This document shows positions 22,265-33,639 of a DNA stretch of 64,000 nucleotides, piece after piece. How positions within the stretch are numbered: the first letter of the stretch is position 1; the number at the start of each line of letters is the position of its first letter. This DNA comes from Cephalotus follicularis (taxonomy: Eukaryota > Streptophyta > Magnoliopsida > Oxalidales > Cephalotaceae): NCBI GenBank assembly GCA_001972305.1, contig BDDD01000115.1, positions 610,485 through 674,484 of the forward strand, written 5' to 3'. The translations under genes and the position numbers were made by a program. Under the pieces are notes generated by a model. The model saw only the letters and a program-made list of their open reading frames with translations, did not search any database and was not told where the DNA came from.

Positions 22265-22800
22265 TCAAGGATGCACACCCAAAAGCCTCCTTCCGAGGAG
22301 CACACAAAAGCCTCCTTCCGAAGAGCACACAAAAGCCTCCGTCCGAGGAGCATGCAAAAGACTCCCTCCGAGGAGCATCTCTATGCACATCAACAAAGAC
22401 TCCTTCCGAGGAGCACACCAAAAGACTTCCAAGGAAGTACTAAGACTCTCCAGGGAGCAAGCACTGGTTGGCAACACCATAGGAACTCGACCAACCAAAC
22501 CTAAAATCGTGTCTTAAAAGGCGAATCCATGGGAACTCGCAATGATCAAGCTCATCGGACTAAGCACTTTAATACAAGTGTCCCTATGCGGACTGCAAGC
22601 TTAGCCGGCCTGTCCCAAAACCTAATGGGTCAGATGATACACTGCTCGGTAAACCCATAGGAACTTGTCCGAGCAGACCAAGACCTTAGTCTACGAACAC
22701 AGAAGAACTCGTAAAGACTAAGTTAAAATTACTTAAGCACTTTTGAAGTAAAGTGTCCTCCGAGGACTGCCAAGCTTAAGTGATCTCATGTACGAGAAGT
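22265..22800 (+). repeat. Subrepeat zone after the integrase
   Basis: Five or more imperfect copies of a ~27-base unit, 'ctccttccgaggagcacacaaaag', between 22285 and 22440. They are followed by 'gcaagcactggttggcaacacc' and 'gacaagtgtcc'-type sentences that recur in the other Tat-like copies (400-1000 and, inverted, 59150-59800). It is non-coding. Confidence 0.75.
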
Positions 22801-22997
22801 TAATGATTTGGGCTAAGTTAAAAATCCTAAGGGAATTGTCAACACATGTATATATGCAAAGCTCAAGCACACAATACAAAAAGTTAATCAAAGACAAGAT
22901 CCAAGAACGCAAAGAGGTCTTTCATTTATATATTGAAGAAATTACAAGTTCACCAAAAAATTTAAAACTATTACAAAGTCAAAGCAGTAAGCAAAAA

Positions 22998-25478
22998 CTA
23001 GGATTCGGGAGAATCTTCGTGCTCGGGTAGAGGAGCGAAGAAGGCATCGACGGAAGGAAGAGGAGGAACTTCAAGCCCAGAGAAAGGGTCCATGGGAGTT
23101 GATGTAGAGGGAAGGACAGAGGAGTCCAGAACAGGATCCGAGGCCAAGGCAGGATCCGTGGGAAGGATAACCAAGTATGACGAACCGGTTATCGTCACCT
23201 CTTCTCCCATGACCACGAGCTTCCCTCCTCCAACTGGAGACGGAGCTTCTCTTCCTTCTCATCAACTCCCTCTGGATAGAAGTCAAAAGTTTTGGCCGAG
23301 GGACCATATATTACATCATCTAGAGGAATATTGAGACGAAGGGAAGAGATCCAATTCCTGCAAGCGTAGAAGCCCTGACAGAAGTATTCGGCCGCCTCCT
23401 CGAACACTACCTCCTCAAACTCATCCGAGACCTTGAACTCCTCCACGGAGGTTTTCTTCAACTCTTTGAACTCATCCGAGGCCTTAAACTCTTCCACGGA
23501 GGCTTTCATCAACTCTTTGAATTCCACCGAGGACTTGAAGTCAGCAACGGCTTTGTGTCACTCCCTCCTCAGCTGTTCCTCATCCATCCTCTGTCAGCGT
23601 TCAAGTTTTACTACCAGATCAAAGCACCTATCCTTGGTATGGTTCAGCTCTGCCTCCAGCTCCTTCTTGCCAGCCTTATCCTCTTCCAAATCCTCGATTG
23701 CTCGCTTCTTCTCCTCAACCAAAGACTCTTGAACCTTGAGAACCTCGTTCAGTTGGGCTTGGGCGGAGTGGGTAGTCTCCTCCAATGTTGCCATGTTCGC
23801 CCTCAGCTCTCTGTCCCTAGCCACAACGGCGGAGAAGTTATCCACCAGTAGTTGGATGTTATTCAGGGCCTGTCAGAGAAGCATATTTGTTAGTGAATGT
23901 GAAGAACAAAGATAAAAGAAAAATAGGAGTAGCAGAGGAAGAATTCATGTACCCTCAAGTTGCTTCGCAGACAATGAGTTACCAACTCCTTGTTGGACCA
24001 TTTCTCCCTAGCCTCCATCTCCAAAGGAAAAAAGACCAGGCGACTGACCACCTGAGGAACCCCAGGTGCATTAAAATGTAGTTTGGAGCAGTCCAGGTCC
24101 TCGAAATCGTTGAGCATGTCCTCTGCCACCTGAGTCGGAGGTATAATGATGGGGTCTTGAGAACTCGCTCCAAGGGCAGCGACGTCCTCAACCTCCTTCC
24201 CCTTTCGGGCGCCCACAGCTCCTTTTCTCTTCCTGCTCTTCTTCAGTAGAGGAGCGTGATCTTCGACGGGAGAGGTCTCATCTATAGTCCTCTTACCCAT
24301 TTCCCTCCTCTTCTCAGCAGCAGCAGTAGAAGCTTTGGCAGTTGGAGGAGCCTTGGTCTGCAACTTTGGGCCCTCGGTCTCAGGGCCTTTATGCTTTGAC
24401 CCCTCTGAAAACAGGCGCCTTCTTCTTGGCAGTGGCCTTCAAGATGGCAGAGAAGTCACGGCAATGAGCCATTGCTGAGGAAAAAACGTGAAGATCAAGG
24501 TTAGTGGTTCAAAATGTGAGTAAAATCAAAATGACACTAAACTAAGCAGTGGAGGAGACAAAGGCTTTATACAGCTTTCCTCCGATACTGGGGGCATAGG
24601 ACTTTTTTGACCTCCCTCTCCCTCTGAGATATCCTTCTCAGCTTCGTCCGAGTAGGATTCTTGGCCGAGGACCACGCTCAGCCCAGCCTGGAGCAGACGT
24701 TCCTTACGAATGGTGGAGTTCGCCTCCTCTGGCTCAAGGGCCAGGAGTTTGTTGAAGCTTATTTTCTCCGCCGAGGTCAAGCGGGACTTCTTATTCAGAG
24801 ATGTCGTGTCCAAGGAATCGCACCAGGGAGAGGGAGTGAACCCTTTGAAATCCTTTATCAAAAAATACCTCTTCCTCTAGTTTTTGATGGATTTGGTAGG
24901 GTTGAGGAGAAGATTTTTTACACCAGAGCGGGACTTGAAAAAGTATCCACTCTTCTTAGGCGTGGCCGAGAGGACGTGGAACTCTTTAAAAAGGTTCATT
25001 GTCGCGTCCACCCCTGACTCGATGCATTTAACGAGGAAGCAAATTATGAAGCTCCAAGATTGGGGTTGAAGAAGAGAAGGGTGAAGATTAAAATGTTCCA
25101 AGACCGAGATGGCGAAGGAGGGAATTAGAACCCTCAAGCCATGTGAGAGCGCCCCTTCGAAGATCACAAAAGGCCCTCTCTGCTCATGGTAACCATCCGA
25201 GGATCCGAGGGAAGGCTGTACGTCAGCCCACGAGGGAAGTTGTACTTCTCAGAGAGTCCCTTCACCTCAACACGAGTGAGGGTGCTTACTTCGAAGCTGC
25301 TTTCGGAAGGTGGGCGTTTAGCCCCGGCGGTGGGAGAAACAGGGTCACCCACCGCAGCCCCCAGGCTACCTTCAATATCAAGTGGTCTCTCGGCGGTGGG
25401 AACCACCATGGCCAAGGGTTTGACCGCTAAGGGGGAAGAAGAATAGGACCCACTAGTTTGCTCTTGACTGTCCATCAA
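22998..25478 (-). pseudogene. Antisense ORF of the Tat-like element (Transposase_28-like)
   Basis: Opposite to gag-pol, five consecutive open stretches form one decayed gene starting at about 25475. The N-terminal part ('KYNFPRGLTYSLPS', 'FEGALSHGLRVLIPSFA', 'ESGVDATMNLFKEFHVL') resembles the plant 'putative gypsy type transposon' domain (PF04195). The middle is basic and Ser/Pro-rich ('KKSRKRKGAVGARKGKEV'), and the C-terminal part is a long coiled coil ('DKAGKKELEAELNHTK'). A frameshift lies near 25167. Some breaks may be introns, for example cag/acaat-type junctions near 23958, rather than mutations. Antisense ORFs between integrase and 3' LTR are known from Grande and relatives; their function is unknown. 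Confidence 0.7.
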
Positions 25479-25499
25479 CCTTAGGCGAAGAGAAAGAAA

Positions 25500-26070
25500 A
25501 AGTTTTAAGAGATCCTAGACCAACTTAGAACAACAAGAAGACGATGGAAAACTTACCAGAAACCTTGACGAAAAAGTGATGAAACTAGGTTTTGTAAGCA
25601 CTGTGGATTTGGGAAGCTCTCAGCAACAAGACGAAGATTGGAAATTGAAGGAGTGGAAAGTTTTTCTTTGGGAAAAAGATATCCTTTTATAGACCCCAAC
25701 CTCGGATCCTGGCCCTCCACCTCACACAGATCTAACGGCTGAGGAATGAACCGTAAAACATGGGAAACGAAGAGACAGAGGCAGGAAACGCTCTGTTTAT
25801 GCCACGTGTAAAACATGTTCAATACGTAACTTAAAAGCAAATGATTTGGGCCCGCGGCACGAGGTCAGTTAGCAGAGATAGGTCCAAACAGAAGGCAAGC
25901 TACAGTCCTCTGCTAAGGCGAGCTCAGTTTTTGTCATAGGATCACCAAAAGCTACACTTTCAAACCATAGCTCGTTCACACATGGAAACGCTTATGTAAA
26001 GCTCATTGGAGAAGTCCAGCCCGGGTCACGACTCCCAGCTGTGATCCTCCTCCTCTGACCACGGTCAGAG
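25500..26070. other. Non-coding leader of antisense ORF and pre-LTR region
   Basis: No gene. It has 'ttttatagacccc' (25685-25697), whose reverse complement 'ggggtctataaaa' is a good TATA box for the antisense ORF about 210 bp downstream on the minus strand. This suggests that ORF had its own promoter. Confidence 0.45.
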
Positions 26071-26088
26071 AAGAAGGACCAGGGGGGG
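26071..26088 (+). other. Polypurine tract of the Tat-like element
   Basis: AAGAAGGACCAGGGGGGG nine bases before the 3' LTR; the plus-strand primer site. Nearly the same string precedes the LTR at 1332 and, inverted, the LTR ending at 48041. Confidence 0.75.
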
Positions 26089-26097
26089 CTTATAATA

Positions 26098-27065
26098 TGG
26101 GAAAAATCTGTTTATACTAAGGAGGACACGTATCCACCGTGGATTTAGCCAGATGTCCAAGAAATCTTGAAGCTCACATAGACACCGGTCAGAGGAAGCT
26201 TTATGGAACGCAGCTGAGAAGAGAGCGAGGAGTCCCTTCTTTAACATCAAAGCCGAGAAGCCCTTGCATGACAGAGGACCTCCTTCACGACACCAGTGCC
26301 GAGGACCTCCTCTCCCCGAAGGAGCTTTTACTTGGATACAGGGCATAGGACGTCCTTCAAGGCACCAATGCCAAGGACCTTCTCTATCCGAGGAGCAGTC
26401 AATCGGATACATAGCAAAGGACGTCCTCCACTGCACCAGTGCCGAGGACCTCCTCTTCGGCTATATCCAAAGAGACCTCATCCTCGGAAGTATGGCAGAG
26501 GACCCGGTGTCCCAAGCACACGCCCCTGAAGAAGCTCCAGACACTGAAGACCTTGAAGCGGATAGGAGGCCAGAGGACATCCCTCATCCTCCTCCTCCTC
26601 TGCTACATGGCGCCACAAATTCAGCCTATATTCAAGGAGTCGATCTCTACAGATATGGAAGATGATGTATAATAAACTACCTACAAGGAAAGTAGTGACA
26701 AATCAGGTGGAGATAAGGGAAATCCTGAGATCCTCGACATTTCCTTAGGGGACAGCTATCACCTCCGCATTGCACGCTCAAACAGTTACAAACCAGCACT
26801 ATAAATACAAGAATCAAAGAAATATCTCAGGTCAGCCATTTTTACATTGGAAAGAACCTTGTTTTCTCTGTGCAAAGCCTAACTTGAGCGTCGGAGTGTC
26901 CCCAGGAGAACAACCTCCTGGACCTTCAACGTGTTTGCTCTTCTGTGCAGGGAAAAACACTTACAGTCATCCTCATCCTTCATCTCGGAGCATTAAAACA
27001 GCGTTTCCCTAAACAAATCAAGCCCTTACACGCGGGGTAGTGTTGAGGGAAGAATTTTTGCATCA
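26098..27065 (+). repeat. 3' LTR of the Tat-like element
   Basis: TGGGAAAAATCTG...TGCATCA, 968 bp, matching the 5' LTR along its whole length with scattered substitutions (for example gacacgtatcc against gacacgtgtcc). It is followed by unrelated AT-rich DNA. Confidence 0.9.
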
Positions 27066-27864
27066 ATAATTTAGTTCTATGTGTTAACAACTTGTGGTTC
27101 ATACATCTTAACCAGAATCATATAGGTTGACATATCTCATATAACAATGTCAAACAAAGAAAAGTAAAATTACTTGACATTTTAGGAACAAACTAAACAA
27201 TCCATCTATATCTTATCTTCAGAATAACAACCATCGATAACCATAATAAATTCCTAGAAATCAATGCGCCAAAATTGTTGAATTGCGCAAAATCATACTA
27301 CTGATGGTGTTTGAAGGCGATGGTCTGGCATCCTATCTAGTTTAATTAAAATCCTCAAACATCTTAGAGGGTAAATTATAAAAATTCGTAGAAGTTTTTT
27401 TTTACAAATATATATTTTTTTAATATTTAAATTCTACACAAATCTTCCTAATTTATATAACCATCTAATAAATACCTTTTTTTTTATTGAAAATACCAAG
27501 ATTTTCCTCAAGTTTATTTTTACAATATATTTTTTCTTTTTCTTTTACGAAAATAATAGTATATTTACTCGTTTGCAGTCCGTTTTAAACAAAAAAAACT
27601 CATTGAGAAGATATAAATTCTAGTTTCTAATGTAACATAAGTTTTATGAAAAAAATTTCAATCACAATTTTGTAATGATCAAAATACTATTATTTAAACA
27701 TTTACCTTTCAAACTGAATAGTTTTTACTTTCTATTTTACAAAAATATTCGTACGTTACTCGTTTGTTGTCCATTTTAAGGAAAAAAAATGCTCGTTGAG
27801 AAGATTAAGATGTCTAGTTTCTAATTAAATGAGTTTCATGAAAAAAAAACTTAAATAAGGAATT
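27066..27864. other. AT-rich DNA, no gene seen
   Basis: Contains two similar sentences ('actcgtttgcagtccgttttaa...' near 27569 and 'actcgtttgttgtccattttaa...' near 27758), an imperfect direct repeat about 190 bp apart. No coding potential is recognised. Confidence 0.55.
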
Positions 27865-30188
27865 TGTCATACCACATACCACACATATGCTATAATATAA
27901 AATAAGCATACGATTGCGGAAGCATTAAATATTACAACATAATGTCATTGTTTCTACAAATTTAAATAAAGATTAAATAGGTACAACAAGACTTGGGGTG
28001 TAATAATAAGCTGGTATATCTGAGCTTCAACCTGTAGCTACATCAACCTAAAATTGATGGGATAACCTTTTGACTACTCGGCTACGTAGGAAGAAAACAA
28101 TGTTAGAAGAATGTACAAGATGTTGAATGTATGATATTAAATATAGATTTATATATAAAATATATATTTTCACATTATATTTCGAAAACAATCAATGCCA
28201 AAAGGGTCACTCAATCACTTATAAAACAATCCTCTCAAAGGATCAATCATAAACGATGATGTCATTTATCGCCAACTCCTGGCCCTAATCATGCACTCAT
28301 GCCTATCATCCCACTCTCTTGGTGAGTGACAGGATCTTGATGGAAAGACTTTAAAGGCATTGACATAATTATGGTTCTTAGAGTTTAGGGTTTGATAACA
28401 AAACTTTTTGATTGATTAAATCCCCAATCAATGGGATACCCTAAATTCTAAATACATAATCATCTCAATCATGCAAAGGATCACTAATTAAGCATTCAAT
28501 TGAACCATACAAATATTCCAAGCATAAAGTGGGCTCGGGTTTGGGGAGGAATTACACAAACCCTAACCAAGCCTCACATTTCATTTGAATTAGAACAACA
28601 CACAAAACCCTAATTCTAATGGCACCAAACCCGAACCATAGCAAAGCCAAACCCTTAGAATTTTCTAAGGTAGCATTAGGGTTCGGTTAGGGTACCAAAC
28701 CCTAGCTTGAACCCGAAGCTTTACCCTCCATCAAACAACACAAAACAACATAGAAACATGTTAGAAAGAATTACCTAATTCTTTGCCCACTTCCACTTAT
28801 GATGTGCAACTCCAATATTTGAATCCTACCTTTCTCCTTCACTAAAGTTGTTCCTCAAGAATGCATCTACAACTTCTATGAAGGGATGAAGGCTATATGT
28901 GTTTATTCCTAAAACTATAAATCACACTAAGTAAAGATTGTATGCAATTAACAAGCAATCTGCACCTATTGTGATTTAGGGTGGTAAAAGAAGATTGTTT
29001 TGTTGTCTTCTCTTCAAGAACTAGAAGTTCTTTCAAGGTCCATTAATGGAGGACAAAGACACGGCATAAAAGAGAAGAGAAGAGGAAGATAGGAGCTTGT
29101 ATTCTACGGGTGAGAGACAAAACATCACAAAAATGAATTAGTTAAGTCTTAGTGTGTTAGGCAAGTCTTATACCCTTTAAGACTTGTCAAAGGCTTCTAC
29201 AATAAGCCAAGACTAAACTAATATCTCTCCCTATTATGCACAAAATGGCTGGCCAAAACTAAAGAGAAGAATCGGCCAAAAGCATGCCCAAAATGCATAA
29301 GTACAAAGTTGAAATGGTCAACTTTGGTGGACTAAGGAGTAATGGTTTGGGCCAACCACACTTTGGCTTCTTCAAGGCTTAACTTCGGCCCAAAAGAGGA
29401 TGTAGAATCCAAGCCCAATCCTTTCTAAAGCCCTAGATCTCTCTCTCCCAATAAATGCACAAGTGCATCTATTAGTTCAACAAACAATCCTTCGCACGGA
29501 ATAATCTATTATGGTGATGCGTGAACTTACTTCTAGGAAAGTGACACTAATTCAGCAAATAGAATATTTACTAGCAAAGTAACATCTCTCAGACGTTAAT
29601 CTTTCATTAAATGACATGTCTCTCCCACATTTCAACCTATTCCCAAAATCAGGCGGGACCCGAAAGCCAGGTTGGTTCCTGGTACAAATGATATATTTCT
29701 CAGAAATCCCAGAATTCTGGTACGGCTATCCCGATAGTCCTAGACTATCCTATAGCCCCATTGTGATCTCCAATCACACCCGGATCCGTGTATACCACGT
29801 CTATCATTTGTTAGCAAGTTAAACCCGTACTTTATCACTGTCATCGGCATGTGTCGTATATCCCTCATCATCTCGGCTCTGACCGCGACTAGGATTAATT
29901 AATGTCACCCCTAGGTAAAACGCGATAACTATAATTCTATGAACTTATTGAGACTATCGAGAGGCATCCCAGGAAGCCTCATTTCCATCTCCCAAGTGCC
30001 CGGTCGGGACTCTTAAGTCTTCAATGGTCACAGGTGTTATAGAGCCCCTGCCCGCTGTCTGGGAAGCGGAACCCCCGTACTCCCCGAGCGTAGGGTCATA
30101 CTACGGGTCCCTTGAAATATTTGCCAACTACACAATAGCAATCATCTTTCCATAATTAATATCTTTACTGGAAATTCGGGTCATTGCA
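27865..30188 (-). repeat. Probable Gypsy LTR remnant
   Basis: Read on the minus strand it starts TGCAATGACCCGAATTTCC (right end) and ends near ...ATGACA at 27865, with the 'ttgcggaagca' sentence near its end that is common in plant chromovirus LTRs (compare 49650). No internal region joins either end, and no target duplication is seen, so this is a solo or truncated LTR. The open frames inside are short and not gene-like. Confidence 0.5.
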
Positions 30189-30199
30189 GCATGCCTTGG

Positions 30200-30810
30200 G
30201 ATCCTCGAACACATGGCAAAGGAAAGCCATGGTTGGATCCTCGGACGCATGTGATTCGCACTGCTCGGACATTTAGTCCACCTCAGGCGTACTAGTACTG
30301 ATCGGACATGTAGTCCTCCACGGACATACTAGCACTGGTTGGACTTGTGGTCCTCGGTCATTATGCTCCTTGGGCACCTTTGCTCCTCAGGCAATATGCT
30401 CCTCGGGCATATACCTTGGTATCCTTGTACACACAAGTATGCTTGGACGCAGCACCTTTGTACCCTGGGATTTACTTCATCTCTAAGTGCTTTCCAAGCA
30501 CTGAGGCATGTTCAGGTATCAATTTTCGACGGAGAAGGGCAGAATCCTAGTCTAACAAACACAAGCAATCGCAAGGATAACACATAGCAACACATGCATC
30601 CAAAGCAAACAACAACACATACACATGCTGGTAGGCGCTCGGACATGAAGCAACCTACCTGGAAAATGGTTGGAAATGGAGATTGCTAGGCTTCCTCCTT
30701 GGATAATCTAATTTTCAGTCTACCTCAACCTTGGCCAAGGATTTCAAAAGTCCAAAGTATAATCAGATCATAATAGAGCCGATCACCTTCGCTCAGGTGT
30801 GACAATCCCA
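30200..30810 (-). repeat. Fragment of the nested LTR family plus 'tcctcgg' repeats
   Basis: 30700-30810 is the inverted equivalent of 14943-15050, about 90% alike by eye. To its left, 30225-30420 repeats 'ggacatgtagtcctc' and 'gctcctcgggcatatg' units of about 18-25 bases. Neither part codes for protein. Confidence 0.55.
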
Positions 30811-31554
30811 TATTGCGCACTCACTTATATTCGTATAGATTAGATCATACCCAAAGACCACCCGATTGCCAGCCCTATGGGTAAGGTGGAGATCAAAGCA
30901 TAACCGTCTCCATACAACATAGAGCAGTCGCTCAGGTCTAAGGATCAGACGAGTTTGTGAACTCGCAAAGTGATCAACACTTATACACAACTGCAACAAG
31001 TAGGAGTCACTACTGACACGAGAATAGCGACTATCCAAATAGTGTCTCCTACGCGGGTCCATTTAAGTGTACACGCTCCCAGCACGCACCCTGTATTTTC
31101 CCTAGTGTCCAACACAGATGGTAGTGAGAGAATCCATCCTCCAATTACATGAGCAGGCAACATACGCACAAGTCTATCCGGTTTACTAATGCCCACAAAG
31201 TAAACCTATGACTCGGAACTAATTCGACATAAGGAATAAGGTAACCAATCTCACAGCCTCTATGCTAGGCATCCAACCTTATGTCAGGGCATCACAAGTG
31301 TAAGCAGGTAAATAATAGACTACTTCAATTAAGTGATAAAACACAAGTGATATAGCCATATCTAATTAGCACATATCATATATATAAGGAATAAGATTGT
31401 TTCATACAAGATAAGATATAATACGACAACCAATCCAATGGCTTTTCAGGTCACTACATCTAACACAAACAACGAGCCATATCGTGGCATACAGGGACAC
31501 CCCTAACCCAACACCCCCCACCTCAGTCCGATCAAAGTATTTTAATTGGCATAC

Positions 31555-31680
31555 CAGTATACTTTTCTACTTCAAGTCTGAACTCTTTGAACATCTCAAA
31601 AGATTCTGACTTGTGTCTCATCAGATACACATAACCAATCTGGATAAATCATCGGTAAAGGTTATGAAGTAGAAATAACC
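31555..31680 (-). pseudogene. Copia integrase fragment
   Basis: The minus strand reads 'YFYFITFTDDLSR' and, after a frame slip, sentence parts matching 'LMRHKSESFEMFKEF'. This is the segment with the first catalytic Asp of the Copia integrase core. Nothing else of a Copia pol is nearby, so it is a small stranded fragment. 30820-31460 to its left has no recognised gene. Confidence 0.55.
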
Positions 31681-31689
31681 TCCTCACCC

Positions 31690-33598
31690 ACTGACCGACA
31701 GACAACAGACTATCAGAACCTAAGCATGCACAAAACCGTGAAATGCGTTATGCAATGAAATGCGTGCAGATGTCAGAAAAACCATAACGACCTATCCGGT
31801 CGACAGAAACAGAAGTTTGATTATCAAAAACATCTTTTAAACCTTCAATTTAAACATCCGTTCGAAAACCTTAAAGCTAGTCCAAGTGGTTGTCCGAGTT
31901 ATCCAATTCGAGTCATATAACCAATTCAAGTTCATATGTAACAGAAACAGATACAGAAATACAGAAAATAGCAGAAAACAGAATTAACGAAACAGAGTTC
32001 GGAATTTACCGAAAGCTGATGAAACGGAGCACAGATTCAGAATCCCGCAGCGGAACTGGAACGGATCACATCACCCCAGAGAACGGAGTCGGAAAACTGT
32101 CCGAAATTTCTCGTCGGAGGGTCGCCGGTGCGTGGACCCCCGCGCCACCGCTGGTCTGCGCGTGACAGCCATGGGCATCACCGGTCAGCCGCAGAGGGCG
32201 CATCTGGAGAGCTGGAAGCCAGGGAGCACGGATCTGGGGCGCGTTGGGTCTAGCGCCACCGTGTTTGGCCAGAACGGCCGTGTTGACCGCGACTGCCTTT
32301 GCCGGCGATCGACGTTGTCGACGTCATCACGTGTCGGGGCCGGCACCATTCGAACGGCCGCGACGGCAGGAGCCCGAATCTGGGCTCGGCTTGCCGTGAC
32401 AACCACCGGAGACGCCGGAACGAAGCAAAACAGCCAGAGAGAGAGAAGAGCTTGCCGGGCGCTCACGGCGCGGTTGCCGGCGCAGGGGAGAGGCTCGGCG
32501 TGCTCGGGAGGACGAGGCGGTCCCGTTGGTACCCTCTCCGGTGTCAGATCGGCACTGACGCCGGCGGCAGAAGCCAGAAACCGGAGAGAGACGGGAGAGA
32601 GGATAGAGGGAGCGGGAGAGATGAGAGAGAGAGAGTCCAATTTCTTTTAAAATTTTTGCATTTTCACATATATATATAATCTCCACCATAACAGAATGAG
32701 TTTTGTCCAGAATTTAACCGTTACGGACAGAAATCGGATGTTTAGGACATACCACTTGGGCTATTTTTTCCGAAATCAGCAGCAGTTTTAGTAAAACATT
32801 GTTTAATTTACGGAAAGGCAAATTAATTTCTTATGCAGAAAACCAACAGAATAAAATCATAAAAATTTAAATAAAGCCATGATGCATATCATGAATGCCA
32901 GAAAACAGATTGACATACCGACAGACAGACAGAAGCCACGTAGGCTCACAGACACAGACCGTAGAAGGACACGGATGTCACACGAGATGTCTCTCCCCTG
33001 GAAAGACATCGATGCCGAACATCGATGCGCATTCTCAGGCTATTTTTATTGAAAGACGTAGACGCCTTTCTCCAAGGACATCGACGCCTTCGGCCAGATC
33101 TCCATACAAATAGGGAAAGACATCGATGTCTTTTAAAGACATCGATATCTTTCCACCGTTTTAAAGAGGAGTCGATGTCTTTAACCAAAGACATCGACGC
33201 CTAATGTACTGAAAGGAGTTTTTAACTGTTTTAAAGATGGTTTTCAACTTCTTTTCACATTTCCACTTGACTAGAGCCTCACTTGAGGTGTTCAAGTGTT
33301 TGAAAAAAGTTTTAATGATTGTACAGACAGATTGATTGATTGCTTAAGTCATAAGTGTTGTTGTGAGTCTAAGTCGGTAAAATGGACGCACGTTCCCATC
33401 TCTCCATTAGATACCACCACTTACTGACCTGGCTTCGACGTTGTATTGATACATTGATCGATTGCTTAAGTCATAGTGTTGCTGCGAGTCTAAGTCGGTA
33501 CGATGGACGCACATTCCCATTTCGGCATGCATTAGATGGGACGCATAGTCTTGAATAAAATCTTAATACGCTGTCGTCTCCCAAGCTAAAGCGTGACA
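31690..33598 (-). repeat. 3' LTR of minus-strand Gypsy element
   Basis: On the minus strand it starts TGTCACGCTTTAGC at 33598, next to the pol remnant. It includes two near-identical ~85-bp sentences (33340-33420 and 33460-33535), a palindrome cluster (32990-33200), a TATA run (32669-32678) and a strongly GC-rich leader-like block (32100-32640). The left limit is uncertain. The long overlapping frames in the GC-rich block are compositional, not genes. Confidence 0.5.
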
Positions 33599-33639
33599 TT
33601 TTTCCATTCCGCACTTGGTCCGCTATCTCCTTAAGTTCC

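Larger units (their letters stand above)
12221..27065 (+). mobile_element. Tat-like Gypsy retrotransposon with nested insertion
   Basis: The two LTRs (12221-13194 and 26098-27065) flank, in order, a primer site, gag, protease, RT, RNase H, a second RNase H-like domain, integrase, a subrepeat zone, an antisense ORF and a polypurine tract. The gag knuckle type, dual RNase H and antisense ORF are hallmarks of the plant Tat lineage (for example Grande and Ogre relatives). The LTRs differ at roughly a few percent of sites. No matching target duplication is visible ('tgaca' before, 'ataat' after). Coding parts carry many stops, so it is not autonomous. Confidence 0.88.

Noticed and set aside
12216..27070. 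Target duplication for the complete Tat-like element
   Set aside because: The five bases outside the two LTRs do not match, so none is claimed.
32100..32690. Long overlapping open frames on both strands (120-172 codons)
   Set aside because: They lie in a GC-rich, Arg/Pro-biased LTR/leader block; both strands are open for compositional reasons and no domain is visible.
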